Virus record (IMG/VR): IMGVR_UViG_3300034062_005659
Location: 1 to 21,609 of that record
Length of the DNA stretch: 21,609 nucleotides
DNA from: a virus
Direction: 5' to 3' (one strand)
Every line of letters begins with the position of its first letter. Position 1 is the first letter of the stretch. This document shows positions 12,166 through 20,293 of this stretch, piece by piece. The position numbers and the translations under genes are program-made. The notes beneath the pieces were generated by a model. That model saw only the letters and a list, made by a program, of their open reading frames with translations, searched no databases and was not told where the DNA came from.

Positions 12166-12706
12166 TCTGGTTGCTGCCGGCAGCCTCGGCATGCAGATAC
12201 ATGGCGAGACACTGCCGGTCGAGGGTCTGCTGCAGATCGAGCGTGATGGCGGTGTTGCGTTTCGGTTCGATGGTACCGATTCGCTCCTGCTACGTGCGCG
12301 CATTCAAAAAATTGGCGAGCGGCTGCTCGCGCTGTGCGGTCGGTGCGAGCTACCGGTTGAGCATGAGTTTGGTGATGGTCTCTACATCCGGCGGCTGCTG
12401 ATCCCAAAGGGCACGCTGATCGTCGGGCGTGTGCATAAGCTTGGCTGCGTCAACGTGGTTGAGCAGGGCGACATCGCGGTGCTCACCGAAAGCGGTGCGA
12501 TGCGCGTGCGCACGGGATTTTTAGTTCACTCACCCGCTGGCTTACAGAAGCTCGGCTATGCCAACGAGGACACCGTGTTCACGAATATTTTTAGCACCAA
12601 CGAGACCGACATCGAGACGCTCGAAGCAATGATTGTCTGTGACACGCACGATCAGATCGAGCTGGCGCTGGAGGATAGCAGCATGATGATTGAAGAGGGG
12701 GCTTGA
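12152..12706 (+). CDS. cupin-like virion-region protein
   Basis: 184 residues starting inside the end of the gp4-like gene. The core GLYIRRLLIPKGTLIVGRVH, CVNVVEQGDIAVLTESG, MRVRTGFLVHSPAGLQKLGY and ANEDTVFTNIF follows the cupin pattern: a beta-barrel with a glycine-rich turn, a GRVH histidine in the first motif and a proline-glycine turn in the second. A single-domain cupin of this kind with the wording 'xxIPxGxxxVGxxH' is common near structural genes of proteobacterial phages. A full set of metal ligands is not obvious, so enzymatic activity is doubtful. Function unknown; P22 has no gene here. It may be a small structural or head-tail component, but this is inference. Confidence 0.75.
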   Translation: MSGSDLVAAGSLGMQIHGETLPVEGLLQIERDGGVAFRFDGTDSLLLRARIQKIGERLLALCGRCELPVEHEFGDGLYIRRLLIPKGTLIVGRVHKLGCVNVVEQGDIAVLTESGAMRVRTGFLVHSPAGLQKLGYANEDTVFTNIFSTNETDIETLEAMIVCDTHDQIELALEDSSMMIEEGA

Positions 12707-12707
12707 T

Positions 12708-13496
12708 ATGTCACTCGGACTTAGCGCAGGCGCGATCGGACTGATCGGTGCCGGTGCCAGTATCGTCGGCGGCGCGATGGCCGCAGATGCCGCTGGTGAC
12801 GCCGCTGATGCGCAGCTGCAATCGGGTCGCGAGGCCAATGCCACGCAGCGCTACATGTACGACACCACGCGCGCGGATCAGGCACCGTACCGTGATGTTG
12901 GTTACTCCGCGCTCGATGCGATGCGCGCGCGGATGGGGCTACGCGTTGCGAACCCCTCGGTCATGCCCGGCGGTGTGGGTAGCGCGCAGTTCAATCCGCA
13001 GCAGCTGATGCAGGAAGACCCGAGCTATCAGTTCCGACTGGGTGAGGGCGAGAAGGGAATCAACCGCAGCGCCGCCGCCGGCAGCGGGCAGCTATCCGGT
13101 GCAACCCTTAAAGCACTGTCTCGCTTCAACCAGGACTACGCATCCAACGAATTCAACAACTCATTTAATCGCTTAGCTGCACTCGCCGGTGTTGGGCAGA
13201 ACGCGACCAATCAGGTCGGCGCTGCGGGTAGTGCCATGGCCAACAACGTCGCGAATTTGCAGACACAGATGGGCAATGCGCGCGCAGCGGGTTACGTAGG
13301 TCAGGCGAATGCGTGGAACCGTGGCATCGGCGGCGCGTTCGGCGCGCTGCAAGACCAGTCCATGCTGAACGCTTTTAATCAGTCGCGCAACCAGCCGTCA
13401 TGGGTGAACGCGCTCAGCGCGGGCTACGGCGATACCTCGCGCTACGACAGGTACGCGCCGACAGCCATCGCGAATGGCGGATGGGGGATTGAGTAA
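12708..13496 (+). CDS. DNA transfer / ejection protein (P22 gp7-type position)
   Basis: 262 residues from the ATG at 12708, with GAGGGGG about 8 bases upstream; the frame extends to an upstream TTG that is not convincing. It starts with a glycine/alanine-rich hydrophobic stretch (SAGAIGLIGAGASIVGGAMA) able to enter a membrane. Then comes the characteristic phage pattern PYRDVGYSALDAMRARMGL, GEGEKGINRSAAAGSGQLSG and LKALSRFNQDYASNEFNNSF. Known: homologues are annotated as 'DNA transfer protein' or internal virion protein and are ejected with the DNA to bridge the periplasm. It lies first in a row of three ejection-type genes; the stop and next start overlap (TAATG). Confidence 0.75.
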   Translation: MSLGLSAGAIGLIGAGASIVGGAMAADAAGDAADAQLQSGREANATQRYMYDTTRADQAPYRDVGYSALDAMRARMGLRVANPSVMPGGVGSAQFNPQQLMQEDPSYQFRLGEGEKGINRSAAAGSGQLSGATLKALSRFNQDYASNEFNNSFNRLAALAGVGQNATNQVGAAGSAMANNVANLQTQMGNARAAGYVGQANAWNRGIGGAFGALQDQSMLNAFNQSRNQPSWVNALSAGYGDTSRYDRYAPTAIANGGWGIE

Positions 13497-14296
13497 TGGC
13501 GATTGATGCATCCATTCCGCTCGGCGTGCAGCCGATGGAAGTACAGAGCCCGGTCAATGCATTTGCGAAGATGCAGCAGCTGCAGGGCATGCAGCAGCAG
13601 AACGCGATCAACGCGCTGGCGCTACAGGAGCGGCAGCGTGCGATTGCGGACGACGCAAACCTCAACCGAATCTACGGTCAGGCGTATGACGAGCAGGGCA
13701 GATTAGATCGAAACAAATTATTCAGCGGTATGGCCGGGGCCAACCTTGGCTCAAGAATCCCAGCAGCGCAAAAGCTGCTGAGCGAGCAGGACAAGGCACA
13801 GCTTGAGACCAGAAAAATCGAGCTGGATAACACCGGCAAATTAGTCGGCGGTATCGCCAGTCTCATGTACGGCGTGAAAGACCAGTCCAGCTACGACGCC
13901 GCGCGCAACGCCGTCGCGCAGCAGTACGGCGCAGAGGTGGCAAACCGGCTACCGCTGATGTTTAACCCGAATGATGTACAGCGCCGGGTGAATCAGGCGA
14001 TGACAATCAATGAGCAGATACAGCGCCAGCAGAAAGAGATTGATCAGCGGCTGAACCAAGAAAAATTCGACTGGGAAAAATCCTTCAACAGCGACAAGTT
14101 CAACTGGCAAAAATTCAATGACACCGCAAATCGCAATGTAACGATACGTGGTCAGAACCTCACCGATGACCGCGCGAGACAAAACATCGAGATCGCGAGA
14201 GAAAACGCTGCGCAAGGAAAAGCTCCGACCGAGGATGAGCGTAAGGCAGCGGGTTGGTACATTCAGGCCGTCGATGCTTACAACAACATGAGCTGA
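13496..14296 (+). CDS. internal virion / ejection protein, N-terminal part before an in-frame TGA
   Basis: 266 residues. The content is Q-rich helical (PVNAFAKMQQLQGMQQQNAI, ALALQERQRAIADDANLNRI), then a domain with AAQKLLSEQDKAQLETRKIE and YDAARNAVAQQYGAEVANRL, and aromatic repeats (FDWEKSFNSDKFNWQKFNDT). This layout is typical of phage internal virion proteins of about 400 residues. It ends at TGA (14294-14296) within TEDERKAAGWYIQAVDAYNN-MS. The same frame stays open after it for 151 codons that look like the missing C-terminal part, so this is probably one gene of 417 codons interrupted by a single stop. Options: a real nonsense mutation, programmed readthrough giving a short and a long form, or a sequencing error. 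Role inferred: delivered into the cell with the DNA. Confidence 0.8.
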   Translation: MAIDASIPLGVQPMEVQSPVNAFAKMQQLQGMQQQNAINALALQERQRAIADDANLNRIYGQAYDEQGRLDRNKLFSGMAGANLGSRIPAAQKLLSEQDKAQLETRKIELDNTGKLVGGIASLMYGVKDQSSYDAARNAVAQQYGAEVANRLPLMFNPNDVQRRVNQAMTINEQIQRQQKEIDQRLNQEKFDWEKSFNSDKFNWQKFNDTANRNVTIRGQNLTDDRARQNIEIARENAAQGKAPTEDERKAAGWYIQAVDAYNNMS

Positions 14297-14749
14297 GCGG
14301 TTAATCAGAAAAAGGATGTGCTCAGCCCGGGACTTTTTGAATCGATGGCGTCCGGTCTCGGTATGGAGGGCACCGCGAACGTGCTGCGCTCTAGCCCTCG
14401 TCAGCAGTTTTACACAGCGGCCTCTGCGCTGAGCGAGGCCGCGCTACGTGCCGCAACTGGTGCTGGTTATAACATGACCGAGTACCGTCAGAAGATTAAT
14501 CAATTCACCCCGACGCTAACGGATAGCGATAAAACACTGCAGCAGAAGATGCGCAGCGCGCGCAGTTTCATTGAGTCGTTGAGGCCACGCGCCGGGCGTG
14601 CGCTGAGGGATGTGACCGTGCCTGACCTTCAGCCGATGCCGGGGGTGGATGATATGAGCGGCCTACCGACGAATTCATCAGGGGCATTTGCTGACAACCC
14701 ATTTAGCGGGCACCCAAAGGCGATTCAGGACATCTTGAGGAAATACTGA
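14297..14749 (+). CDS. internal virion / ejection protein, C-terminal part after the in-frame TGA
   Basis: Continues the reading frame of the preceding gene directly after its TGA: A-V-N-Q-K-K-D and then VLSPGLFESMASGLGMEGTA, followed by SPRQQFYTAASALSEAALRA and ATGAGYNMTEYRQKINQFTP, then KTLQQKMRSARSFIESLRPR. The pattern 'QxxYxAAxxxxEAALRAATGAGxN' is a known C-terminal block of phage internal virion proteins, where it is joined to an N-terminal Q-rich part. Independent translation could start at GTG 14318, but the AAGGA there is only one base from the codon, too close to work well. I therefore read this as the other half of an interrupted gene rather than a separate one. The following gene starts 7 bases after the stop. 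Confidence 0.75.
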   Translation, partial: AVNQKKDVLSPGLFESMASGLGMEGTANVLRSSPRQQFYTAASALSEAALRAATGAGYNMTEYRQKINQFTPTLTDSDKTLQQKMRSARSFIESLRPRAGRALRDVTVPDLQPMPGVDDMSGLPTNSSGAFADNPFSGHPKAIQDILRKY

Positions 14750-14756
14750 GGCCGAG

Positions 14757-16676
14757 ATGACTGATGTGATGAATAGAGAGCGTCTGTATGAGGCGCTGAT
14801 CAAGGCCGACAAAGCGGGCGACGTCAACGCAGCAAAAACACTCGCTAACTATATTCGCGGCTTACCCGATCAAAGCGGCAGCCGTGTCTCTCAGATTCCA
14901 AACGAGTACGCCACTCCGGAAACTGAGCGTGCGATGCGTTTACGTGCGCAGCAGCCAGACCCTCCGAAAGACAATCTGCTGCAAATGGCGCAAGGCACGA
15001 TCATCGAAACGCCACTGACGCTCGCGACCGGCGCGGTAGCGATGCCGCTGGCAGCAGTGATCAAAGCGGGTGAAGGACTCTATAACTTCGCCACCGGCCA
15101 ACCACAAGCAGACCCCAAGCAACCCGGTAATAGCCTCGGTGATCTGGCATCACGCATCATCTACAAGCCGCAGACACAGACCTCGCGTGATCAGATCGGC
15201 GCGATCGCACAATTCATCGATGCATCAAAGCTCGAGGGCATGACCGGGCTACCCATTCTCAACGCACCGCGTAACGCGATGGCTGCTGTTGAGGCATCGA
15301 ATGCGCTACGCGTTCCGGTTGCGTCAGCGGGTGCTGCGGCCACTGCTAAAACCAAAAACGCTTTATCAACCGTGGCGCAATTGCCAGAGCGGGTCGGAAA
15401 CAGAATTGAAAACGCGATGGCCGCGAGAGACCCGCAGCTCGCTGGCGCGGGCGCGGCGATGACACCGGTTGCGACGCAACGCGTGGTCACCGCGCAAAGT
15501 CTGCCGGTGCCGATTCAGTTAACGCGTGGTCAGGCAAGCCGTGATTTTGGGCAGCAGCGTTTCGAGCGCGAGACCGCCAAGCTGCCGCAGGGTGAGCCGC
15601 TGCGTAATCGTTTCGCCGAGCAGAACCAGCAGCTGCTACAAAACTTTGAGCTGATGGCCGACGAGACCGGCATGCGCTCACCCGCATTGCGCCAGACCGG
15701 TACCGCCGTCGATAGCGCGCTGCGCGACAAAATTAAAGAGGCGACACAGAACATCAACCGAGCCTACGATGACGCGCGCGCTGCGGGTCATATGAGCGAG
15801 CTGGTAGATGTAAAACCGCTGGCCGACTTTTTAGAGAAGAACCGCGCGGCATCGATTAACGCGCCGATTCTGCGCTCGGCACGCAGCGAGCTAAAAATCG
15901 TTGACCCGGGCAGTACGCGGATGGTCTCGATCAATGATCTGGAAGAGCTGCGCAAGAGCCTGCGCGCGCAGATCGAGCCCGGCACACCAAACTCAAACTA
16001 CGGTAACCAGATGATCGCGATGATCGATAACGCGACCAAGGGCCGTGGTGGTCAGCTGTACAAAGAGGCGCGAGGCTTGTACGAGGATTTTGCGAGAACC
16101 TTCATCGACAAGGGTGCAGTCGAGAAAATCACCCGCTTCAAAAAAGGCACCACCGATCGCGCGGTCGCGCTTGAAGATGTGTTCAAGCACTCGGTGTTGG
16201 ACGGTAGTCTTGATGATGTAAGCGCGCTGCGGCAGGCGCTGGCGCAGTCCGGCAAGAATGGTGAGCAGGCATGGCGCGAGCTACAGGGCGAGACGCTGCG
16301 ACATATTCAGGATCAGGTGATGAAGAGCGCGGCGCTGGATGTGAACGGTAACCGCGTGGTCTCACCGGCCATGCTGGATCGTACGATTCGCTCGCTCGAC
16401 GCCGACGGCAAGCTGGAGTTTTTATTCGGTTCGCAGAAGGCGCAGCAGATTCGTGATCTGAACGAGATCGCAATGCACGTGCTGACCGCACCACCGGGCG
16501 CGGTAAACACCTCAAACACTGCGACGGTGCTGGCCGGTATCGTTGATCTGATGGGCTCGAGCATGACCGGGGTGCCGCTGCCGGTAGCCAGCGCAGTGCG
16601 CTACGGACGCGACGCGCTGCGCAACCGTGCGATCAAGCGCAAGGTGGATAGCGCGCTTAGCCCAACTATGCCGTAG
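14757..16676 (+). CDS. large ejection / internal virion protein (P22 gp16-type position)
   Basis: 639 residues, with GAGG before the ATG. The N-terminal helix-hairpin RLYEALIKADKAGDVNAAKT followed by LANYI is a repeat-like element common in phage ejection proteins ('A-x-AGDxxAAxxLA'). A hydrophobic stretch TPLTLATGAVAMPLAAVI at about residues 85-102 could insert in a membrane. The rest is long alpha-helical with alanine-rich segments (AGAAATAKTKNALSTVAQLP) and a central domain (QRFERETAKLPQGEPLRNRF, IKEATQNINRAYDDARAAG). No lytic transglycosylase motif is visible. Role inferred from size, helicity and position after two other ejection-type genes: released into the host envelope to help DNA cross it. 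Confidence 0.75.
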   Translation: MTDVMNRERLYEALIKADKAGDVNAAKTLANYIRGLPDQSGSRVSQIPNEYATPETERAMRLRAQQPDPPKDNLLQMAQGTIIETPLTLATGAVAMPLAAVIKAGEGLYNFATGQPQADPKQPGNSLGDLASRIIYKPQTQTSRDQIGAIAQFIDASKLEGMTGLPILNAPRNAMAAVEASNALRVPVASAGAAATAKTKNALSTVAQLPERVGNRIENAMAARDPQLAGAGAAMTPVATQRVVTAQSLPVPIQLTRGQASRDFGQQRFERETAKLPQGEPLRNRFAEQNQQLLQNFELMADETGMRSPALRQTGTAVDSALRDKIKEATQNINRAYDDARAAGHMSELVDVKPLADFLEKNRAASINAPILRSARSELKIVDPGSTRMVSINDLEELRKSLRAQIEPGTPNSNYGNQMIAMIDNATKGRGGQLYKEARGLYEDFARTFIDKGAVEKITRFKKGTTDRAVALEDVFKHSVLDGSLDDVSALRQALAQSGKNGEQAWRELQGETLRHIQDQVMKSAALDVNGNRVVSPAMLDRTIRSLDADGKLEFLFGSQKAQQIRDLNEIAMHVLTAPPGAVNTSNTATVLAGIVDLMGSSMTGVPLPVASAVRYGRDALRNRAIKRKVDSALSPTMP

Positions 16677-16694
16677 CCACACCTCAGCCACGCA

Positions 16695-18095
16695 ATGATT
16701 ATCCCGCTGTTTGACATCGGCCTGAAAGGCAAGAGCACGCAATCGACCGTGCAGCGGCACCTGAATCTTTACGCCGAGATCGTGCCGCAGCCCGACAAAA
16801 GCGCGCTGATGTTTTACCCGACACCGGGGCTAAATCTGTTCAGCAGCTTCGGCGCGGCACCGATACGCGGCATGATCAGCGCCGGTGATTTTTTGTATGT
16901 GGTGTATCGCGATCGTCTGTACAAAGTTAATAGCATCGGCAGCGCGACTGATGTCGGCACGCTGCTGACGAGTGAGGGTCGGGTTGATCTGGCATTCAAC
17001 GGGTTTCAGGTCGGGCTGGTCGATGGCCAGTACATGTACATGTACAGCGTGGCGCTGAATAACTTTAACGCGGTAGCGGCTGGCTTGATCGGTGTCCCGC
17101 AGACGATCACGTATCAGGACTCGTACTTTATTGCGACGTTTAAGAACTCGCAGCAGTTTCAGATTTCTGCGTCATATAACGGGCTGGTCTGGGATCCGCT
17201 AGATTTTGCGTCGAGCGAATCCAGCCCGGACAATCTGGTGCGCGGTTTTGCTGACCATGGCGAGCTGGTGCTGCTGGGACAGCAGACCACCGAGTTCTGG
17301 GGTAACAGCGGCGGGGCGGATTTTCCGTATCAGGTGATTCGCGGTGCGACGATTGAGTTCGGACTCGCCGCGCCATGGAGCTTGTGCAAGTTTAATGACA
17401 CGCTCGCGGGTTTGTTTGCGAACCGGCTCGGGCAGGTGCAGGTGATGATCATCGCTGGTCATGCCCCACAAAAAATCTCCAGCCCGGAGCTGGACTATCT
17501 GATCAACGGCTACGGCAATGTCTCGGACGCGACCGCGTTTGCGTACAACTTGGGTGGCCACCCGATGTACCAGATTAATTTTCCGACCGCCGGTAAAAGT
17601 TGGCTGTACGACGCCAGCACGACGATGTGGTCAGCGCTGGAGTATGGCTTTGAGGGCGAGCGGCACCGCGCCGAGATGCAGGCGGTATTCAACGACGCGA
17701 CGCTGGTCGCAGACTACGGCAACGGCAATATCTATCAGCTGAAGCCGGATGTGTACACCGACAACGGTCAGCAGATCGCGCGCGAGATTATCGGCAAACA
17801 TTTTTTTGCGAATTACCGCTACGTCGCGATTCATCGGCTGCAGGTAGATTTTGAGACAGGCGTCGGGCTACCGAGTAACACCACACCGCAGGTGATGCTG
17901 CAAATCTCTCGGGACAATGGCCGCACATGGGGCAATGAGCTGTGGCAGTCGATCGGCAAGATCGGCGAGTACCTGACCCGTGTGATCTGGTGGCGGCTGG
18001 GCACAGCGCGTGACTTTGTGTTCAAGCTGCGCGTGACTGATCCGGTGAAGGTGGTGATTGCAGGCGCGAGTATCGAGGCGGAGACGCGCTCGTGA
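16695..18095 (+). CDS. packaged-DNA stabilisation protein / tail hub (P22 gp10-like)
   Basis: 466 residues, nearly the 472 of P22 gp10. The N-terminus PLFDIGLKGKSTQSTVQRHL followed by NLYAEIV, then FYPTPGLNLFSSFG, and the repeated beta-blade pattern (DFLYVVYRDRLYKVNSIG; GYGNVSDATAFAYNLGGHPM; SWLYDASTTMWSALEYGFEG) are characteristic of this family. VRGFADHGELVLLGQQTTEF followed by WGNSG is its signature. Role: binds the gp4-like ring and carries the fibre or spike and tail plug. No clear ribosome site precedes the ATG, unusual for a structural gene of this region. In P22 this gene follows gp4 directly; here four to five genes lie between. It overlaps the next gene by 4 bases (the ATG of the next lies in its stop region). 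Confidence 0.9.
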   Translation: MIIPLFDIGLKGKSTQSTVQRHLNLYAEIVPQPDKSALMFYPTPGLNLFSSFGAAPIRGMISAGDFLYVVYRDRLYKVNSIGSATDVGTLLTSEGRVDLAFNGFQVGLVDGQYMYMYSVALNNFNAVAAGLIGVPQTITYQDSYFIATFKNSQQFQISASYNGLVWDPLDFASSESSPDNLVRGFADHGELVLLGQQTTEFWGNSGGADFPYQVIRGATIEFGLAAPWSLCKFNDTLAGLFANRLGQVQVMIIAGHAPQKISSPELDYLINGYGNVSDATAFAYNLGGHPMYQINFPTAGKSWLYDASTTMWSALEYGFEGERHRAEMQAVFNDATLVADYGNGNIYQLKPDVYTDNGQQIAREIIGKHFFANYRYVAIHRLQVDFETGVGLPSNTTPQVMLQISRDNGRTWGNELWQSIGKIGEYLTRVIWWRLGTARDFVFKLRVTDPVKVVIAGASIEAETRS

Positions 18096-18445
18096 ACAAC
18101 AACCCACCGCTGCGCGAGCCCGCTGGCGCGCGCTGGTCACCGTCCTGGTCGATCTGGTTTCAGCAGGTATTCAACTGCCTTGCATGGAACAACGCGATCA
18201 GCATCACGACCACACTGAATTTTTCATCGGTGCCGAGTGCAGGGCAGCTATCGCTGACGGTACCCGTGCCGGGCGCGCGCGTTGGTGATGCGGTGCTGCT
18301 GAGCGCAAGAACGGATGTCGCCGGATTGATTTTTTCTGGCTTCGTCAGCGTCAACAATATTGTCACGGTGGTCGCTAAAAACTTTACCGCTGCGCCGATT
18401 GATCCGGCAGCGGTGGTGTTTCGCATCATCGTGATTCAAGACTGA
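18092..18445 (+). CDS. small beta-rich tail protein, unknown
   Basis: 117 residues, translationally coupled to the gp10-like gene. The N-terminus (NNNPPLREPAGARWSPSWSI, WFQQVFNCL) has tryptophan/proline-rich segments. The C-terminal 70 residues form an alternating beta pattern: QLSLTVPVPGARVGDAVLLS, VAGLIFSGFVSVNNIVTVVA, and PIDPAAVVFRIIVIQ. The 'GaxVGDxVxxxx...xxxxGxVsxxxxVTVxxxNxtxxxIDPAxxxfrvxV' layout occurs in small beta domains that sit between hub and fibre genes or at fibre ends in many phages. It may be a linker or decoration of the tail. P22's needle gp26 should lie near here, but this protein has no coiled coil, so it is not a needle of that type. Confidence 0.7.
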   Translation: MNNNPPLREPAGARWSPSWSIWFQQVFNCLAWNNAISITTTLNFSSVPSAGQLSLTVPVPGARVGDAVLLSARTDVAGLIFSGFVSVNNIVTVVAKNFTAAPIDPAAVVFRIIVIQD

Positions 18446-18458
18446 GGATACCTAGACC

Positions 18459-19961
18459 ATGCCCAGCGTTTCTATTTCACCGATTCTGAATGCGCAGGTG
18501 GTGACCGATGCCGGTGCCCCGGCCTCCGGCTGGAAAATCTACAGCTACGTCGCAGGCTCAACGACGCCGCTGCCGGTGTACACCGACGCCACGGGTACGG
18601 TGGCGCAATCGAACCCGGTGATCCTGAATGTCTCTGGCTTCCCGACTCAGGGGCAGCTGTGGCTGGAGGACGCGAAGCTGTATAAATTTGTGCTGACGGA
18701 TCAGAACGATGTGCTGCAGCGCACGTTTGATCAGATCAGTGGCGTGAATGATCCGTCGCTGGTCTCTGCGGAGCAGTGGCAGGACATCGGCACTATCGCG
18801 ACGTTTGTCAGCTTAGATAGCTTTAGTCTGGCCGGTGATCTGGTGAGCGAGTACCACGTCGGGCGACGGGTGCAGCTGAAGCAGGGTGTGAGCTTTGCGT
18901 ATGGCTATATCACCGTCTCGAGTTACTCGCCGCTGACTCAGCTGACCACGGTGACCGTGGCACTGGACGCTGGGCCGGTGCTGACGACGGCGCTGTCACA
19001 GTCAAACCTGAGCCTGCTGCGGGCGGATCATCACGCGCTGCCGAAGATTAATTATGAGCTGAACTCGCTGCTGGTGGGTACGGTGAGCACCAGCACCGTC
19101 AATGCGACCACCATCAATGCGACCACCATCAATATGAGCGGCGCGATTAATGAGTCGCCACAGGTCACGCTGGCCTCTGCCGCTACGGTGGACATCGGCG
19201 CTGCGGCATCGAACAGCATCCTGATCACCGGCACGACCACCATCAATTCCTTCGGCACCGCCGCCGCTGGTATTTTGCGGATGGTGGAGTTTCAGTCGTC
19301 GCTCACGCTGACGTATAACGCGACGTCGATGCAGCTACCCGGCGCTGCAAACATCATCACGCAGCCGGGCGATGTGCTGTTTGCGTATTCAAAGGGTGGC
19401 GGTAACTGGAAGATCGTGAATTACGCGGCGGCCTCGGGTGCAGCTATCAGCAGCTCGGGCATCTCGCGGGTGCAGGTGTTTACGACACCGGGCTCATTTG
19501 ACTTCACAGTACCTGCTGGCGTTACGCGAGTGAAAGTAACGGTGACGGGAGGCGGGAGTGCCGTCACTATATCTGGCGAGCAGCCTCGTGGTGGATATGC
19601 TGCGGGCACAGCGATTAAATGGATTAGTGGATTGACGCCGGGGCAGGTCATACCGCTGGTGGTGGGGCGAGGTCAGATAGTCTCCGGCCCCGGCCCATTC
19701 CCGCTATCGACGAATTCTTCATTCGGTGCGTTTTGCACAGGTACTGCCGGAGGGTTTTTTCCCACCCCCGCCCCCGGCATTGGTATCGGTGGCGACATCA
19801 ACATAACGGGCTCCAGTGGGGATATAGGTGGTTCTGGAGAAGCTCAGAACGGTGGGTCTAGCTACTGGGGCTCAAATAGGAGCTTTGGGGCTGGAGGTAG
19901 CGGCACTGGGACAGCCTTCGATGTCGATGGCAAAAACGGCATCGTCGTGGTGGAGTACTGA
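18459..19961 (+). CDS. tail fibre with head-binding N-terminus and glycine-rich tip
   Basis: 500 residues, with GAGGA upstream. The N-terminus (SPILNAQVVTDAGAPASGWK, IYSYVAGSTTPLPVYTDATG, then VILNVSGFPTQGQLWL, KLYKFVLTDQNDVLQRTFDQ, ISGVND) is the widespread virion-binding domain of podovirus fibres. A shaft follows, with short V/T/N repeats (NATTINATTINMSGA), then a beta domain (VQVFTTPGSFDFTVPAGVTR, VKVTVTGGGS). The last 120 residues are very rich in glycine and serine (GGDINITGSSGDIGGSGEAQ, GGSSYWGSNRSFGAGGSGTG) and end in GIVVVEY. Such glycine-rich tips bind receptors in other phages. Role: adsorption. The stop overlaps the next start (TGATG), coupling it to the lysis genes. Confidence 0.88.
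   Translation: MPSVSISPILNAQVVTDAGAPASGWKIYSYVAGSTTPLPVYTDATGTVAQSNPVILNVSGFPTQGQLWLEDAKLYKFVLTDQNDVLQRTFDQISGVNDPSLVSAEQWQDIGTIATFVSLDSFSLAGDLVSEYHVGRRVQLKQGVSFAYGYITVSSYSPLTQLTTVTVALDAGPVLTTALSQSNLSLLRADHHALPKINYELNSLLVGTVSTSTVNATTINATTINMSGAINESPQVTLASAATVDIGAAASNSILITGTTTINSFGTAAAGILRMVEFQSSLTLTYNATSMQLPGAANIITQPGDVLFAYSKGGGNWKIVNYAAASGAAISSSGISRVQVFTTPGSFDFTVPAGVTRVKVTVTGGGSAVTISGEQPRGGYAAGTAIKWISGLTPGQVIPLVVGRGQIVSGPGPFPLSTNSSFGAFCTGTAGGFFPTPAPGIGIGGDINITGSSGDIGGSGEAQNGGSSYWGSNRSFGAGGSGTGTAFDVDGKNGIVVVEY
19101..19130 (+). repeat. 15-base tandem repeat in the fibre shaft
   Basis: Two perfect tandem copies of AATGCGACCACCATC (19101-19115 and 19116-19130), each coding NATTI, with a partial third AAT and a related GACCACCATCAAT at 19236-19248. 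A unit length divisible by three keeps the frame, so copy-number change would only lengthen or shorten the shaft. Confidence 0.85.
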
Positions 19962-20293
19962 TGCCCGGCGCGCTCACCACAAGTACGTCGATCACCCATC
20001 TGATTGATTTGCTGCCCGCGCTTGCGGGCGCAACTGTCGCGCTGCAGTTTCTCGGGCGTGATCTGCCGCTGCGGCATCAGCTCTCTAGCGTGGTCGTTGG
20101 CACGGTCTGCGCTATCTATCTCACGCCTGCGTTCACGATCTGGCTGGCGATCGACGGCGCGGCGATGCATGAGTCACTTGAGTTTTTAGTGGGGCTGTTC
20201 TCGGTCGCGATCGGTCGCGAGATTTTCAGAGAGATCGAGAGCGGCTTGCTGGAACAGCTACGCAATAAATTCTTCGGAGGAGGTGGCTCATGA
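19961..20293 (+). CDS. holin candidate (membrane protein)
   Basis: 110 residues with hydrophobic segments LIDLLPALAGATVALQFLG, SSVVVGTVCAIYLTPAFTIW and SLEFLVGLFSVAIG, and a basic-mixed C-terminus (REIFREIESGLLEQLRNKFF). It is the first gene of a compact lysis cassette and small enough for a class I or class II holin. Start and stop overlap neighbours (TGATG and ATGA). Known: holins open the inner membrane so that endolysin reaches the murein. Because the next gene is a second small membrane protein, one may be the holin and the other an antiholin; the sequence does not say which. Confidence 0.7.
   Translation: MPGALTTSTSITHLIDLLPALAGATVALQFLGRDLPLRHQLSSVVVGTVCAIYLTPAFTIWLAIDGAAMHESLEFLVGLFSVAIGREIFREIESGLLEQLRNKFFGGGGS

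Noticed and set aside
14318-14749. Independent gene starting at GTG 14318
   Set aside because: The AAGGA is only one base from the codon, and the codons directly after the TGA (14297-14317) already continue the frame; the product resembles the C-terminal half of a longer internal virion protein.
13496-14749. TGA reassigned to an amino acid in this phage
   Set aside because: About half of the genes, including endolysin, fibres and the gp10-like gene, end at TGA exactly where their neighbours begin, so TGA is a normal stop here.
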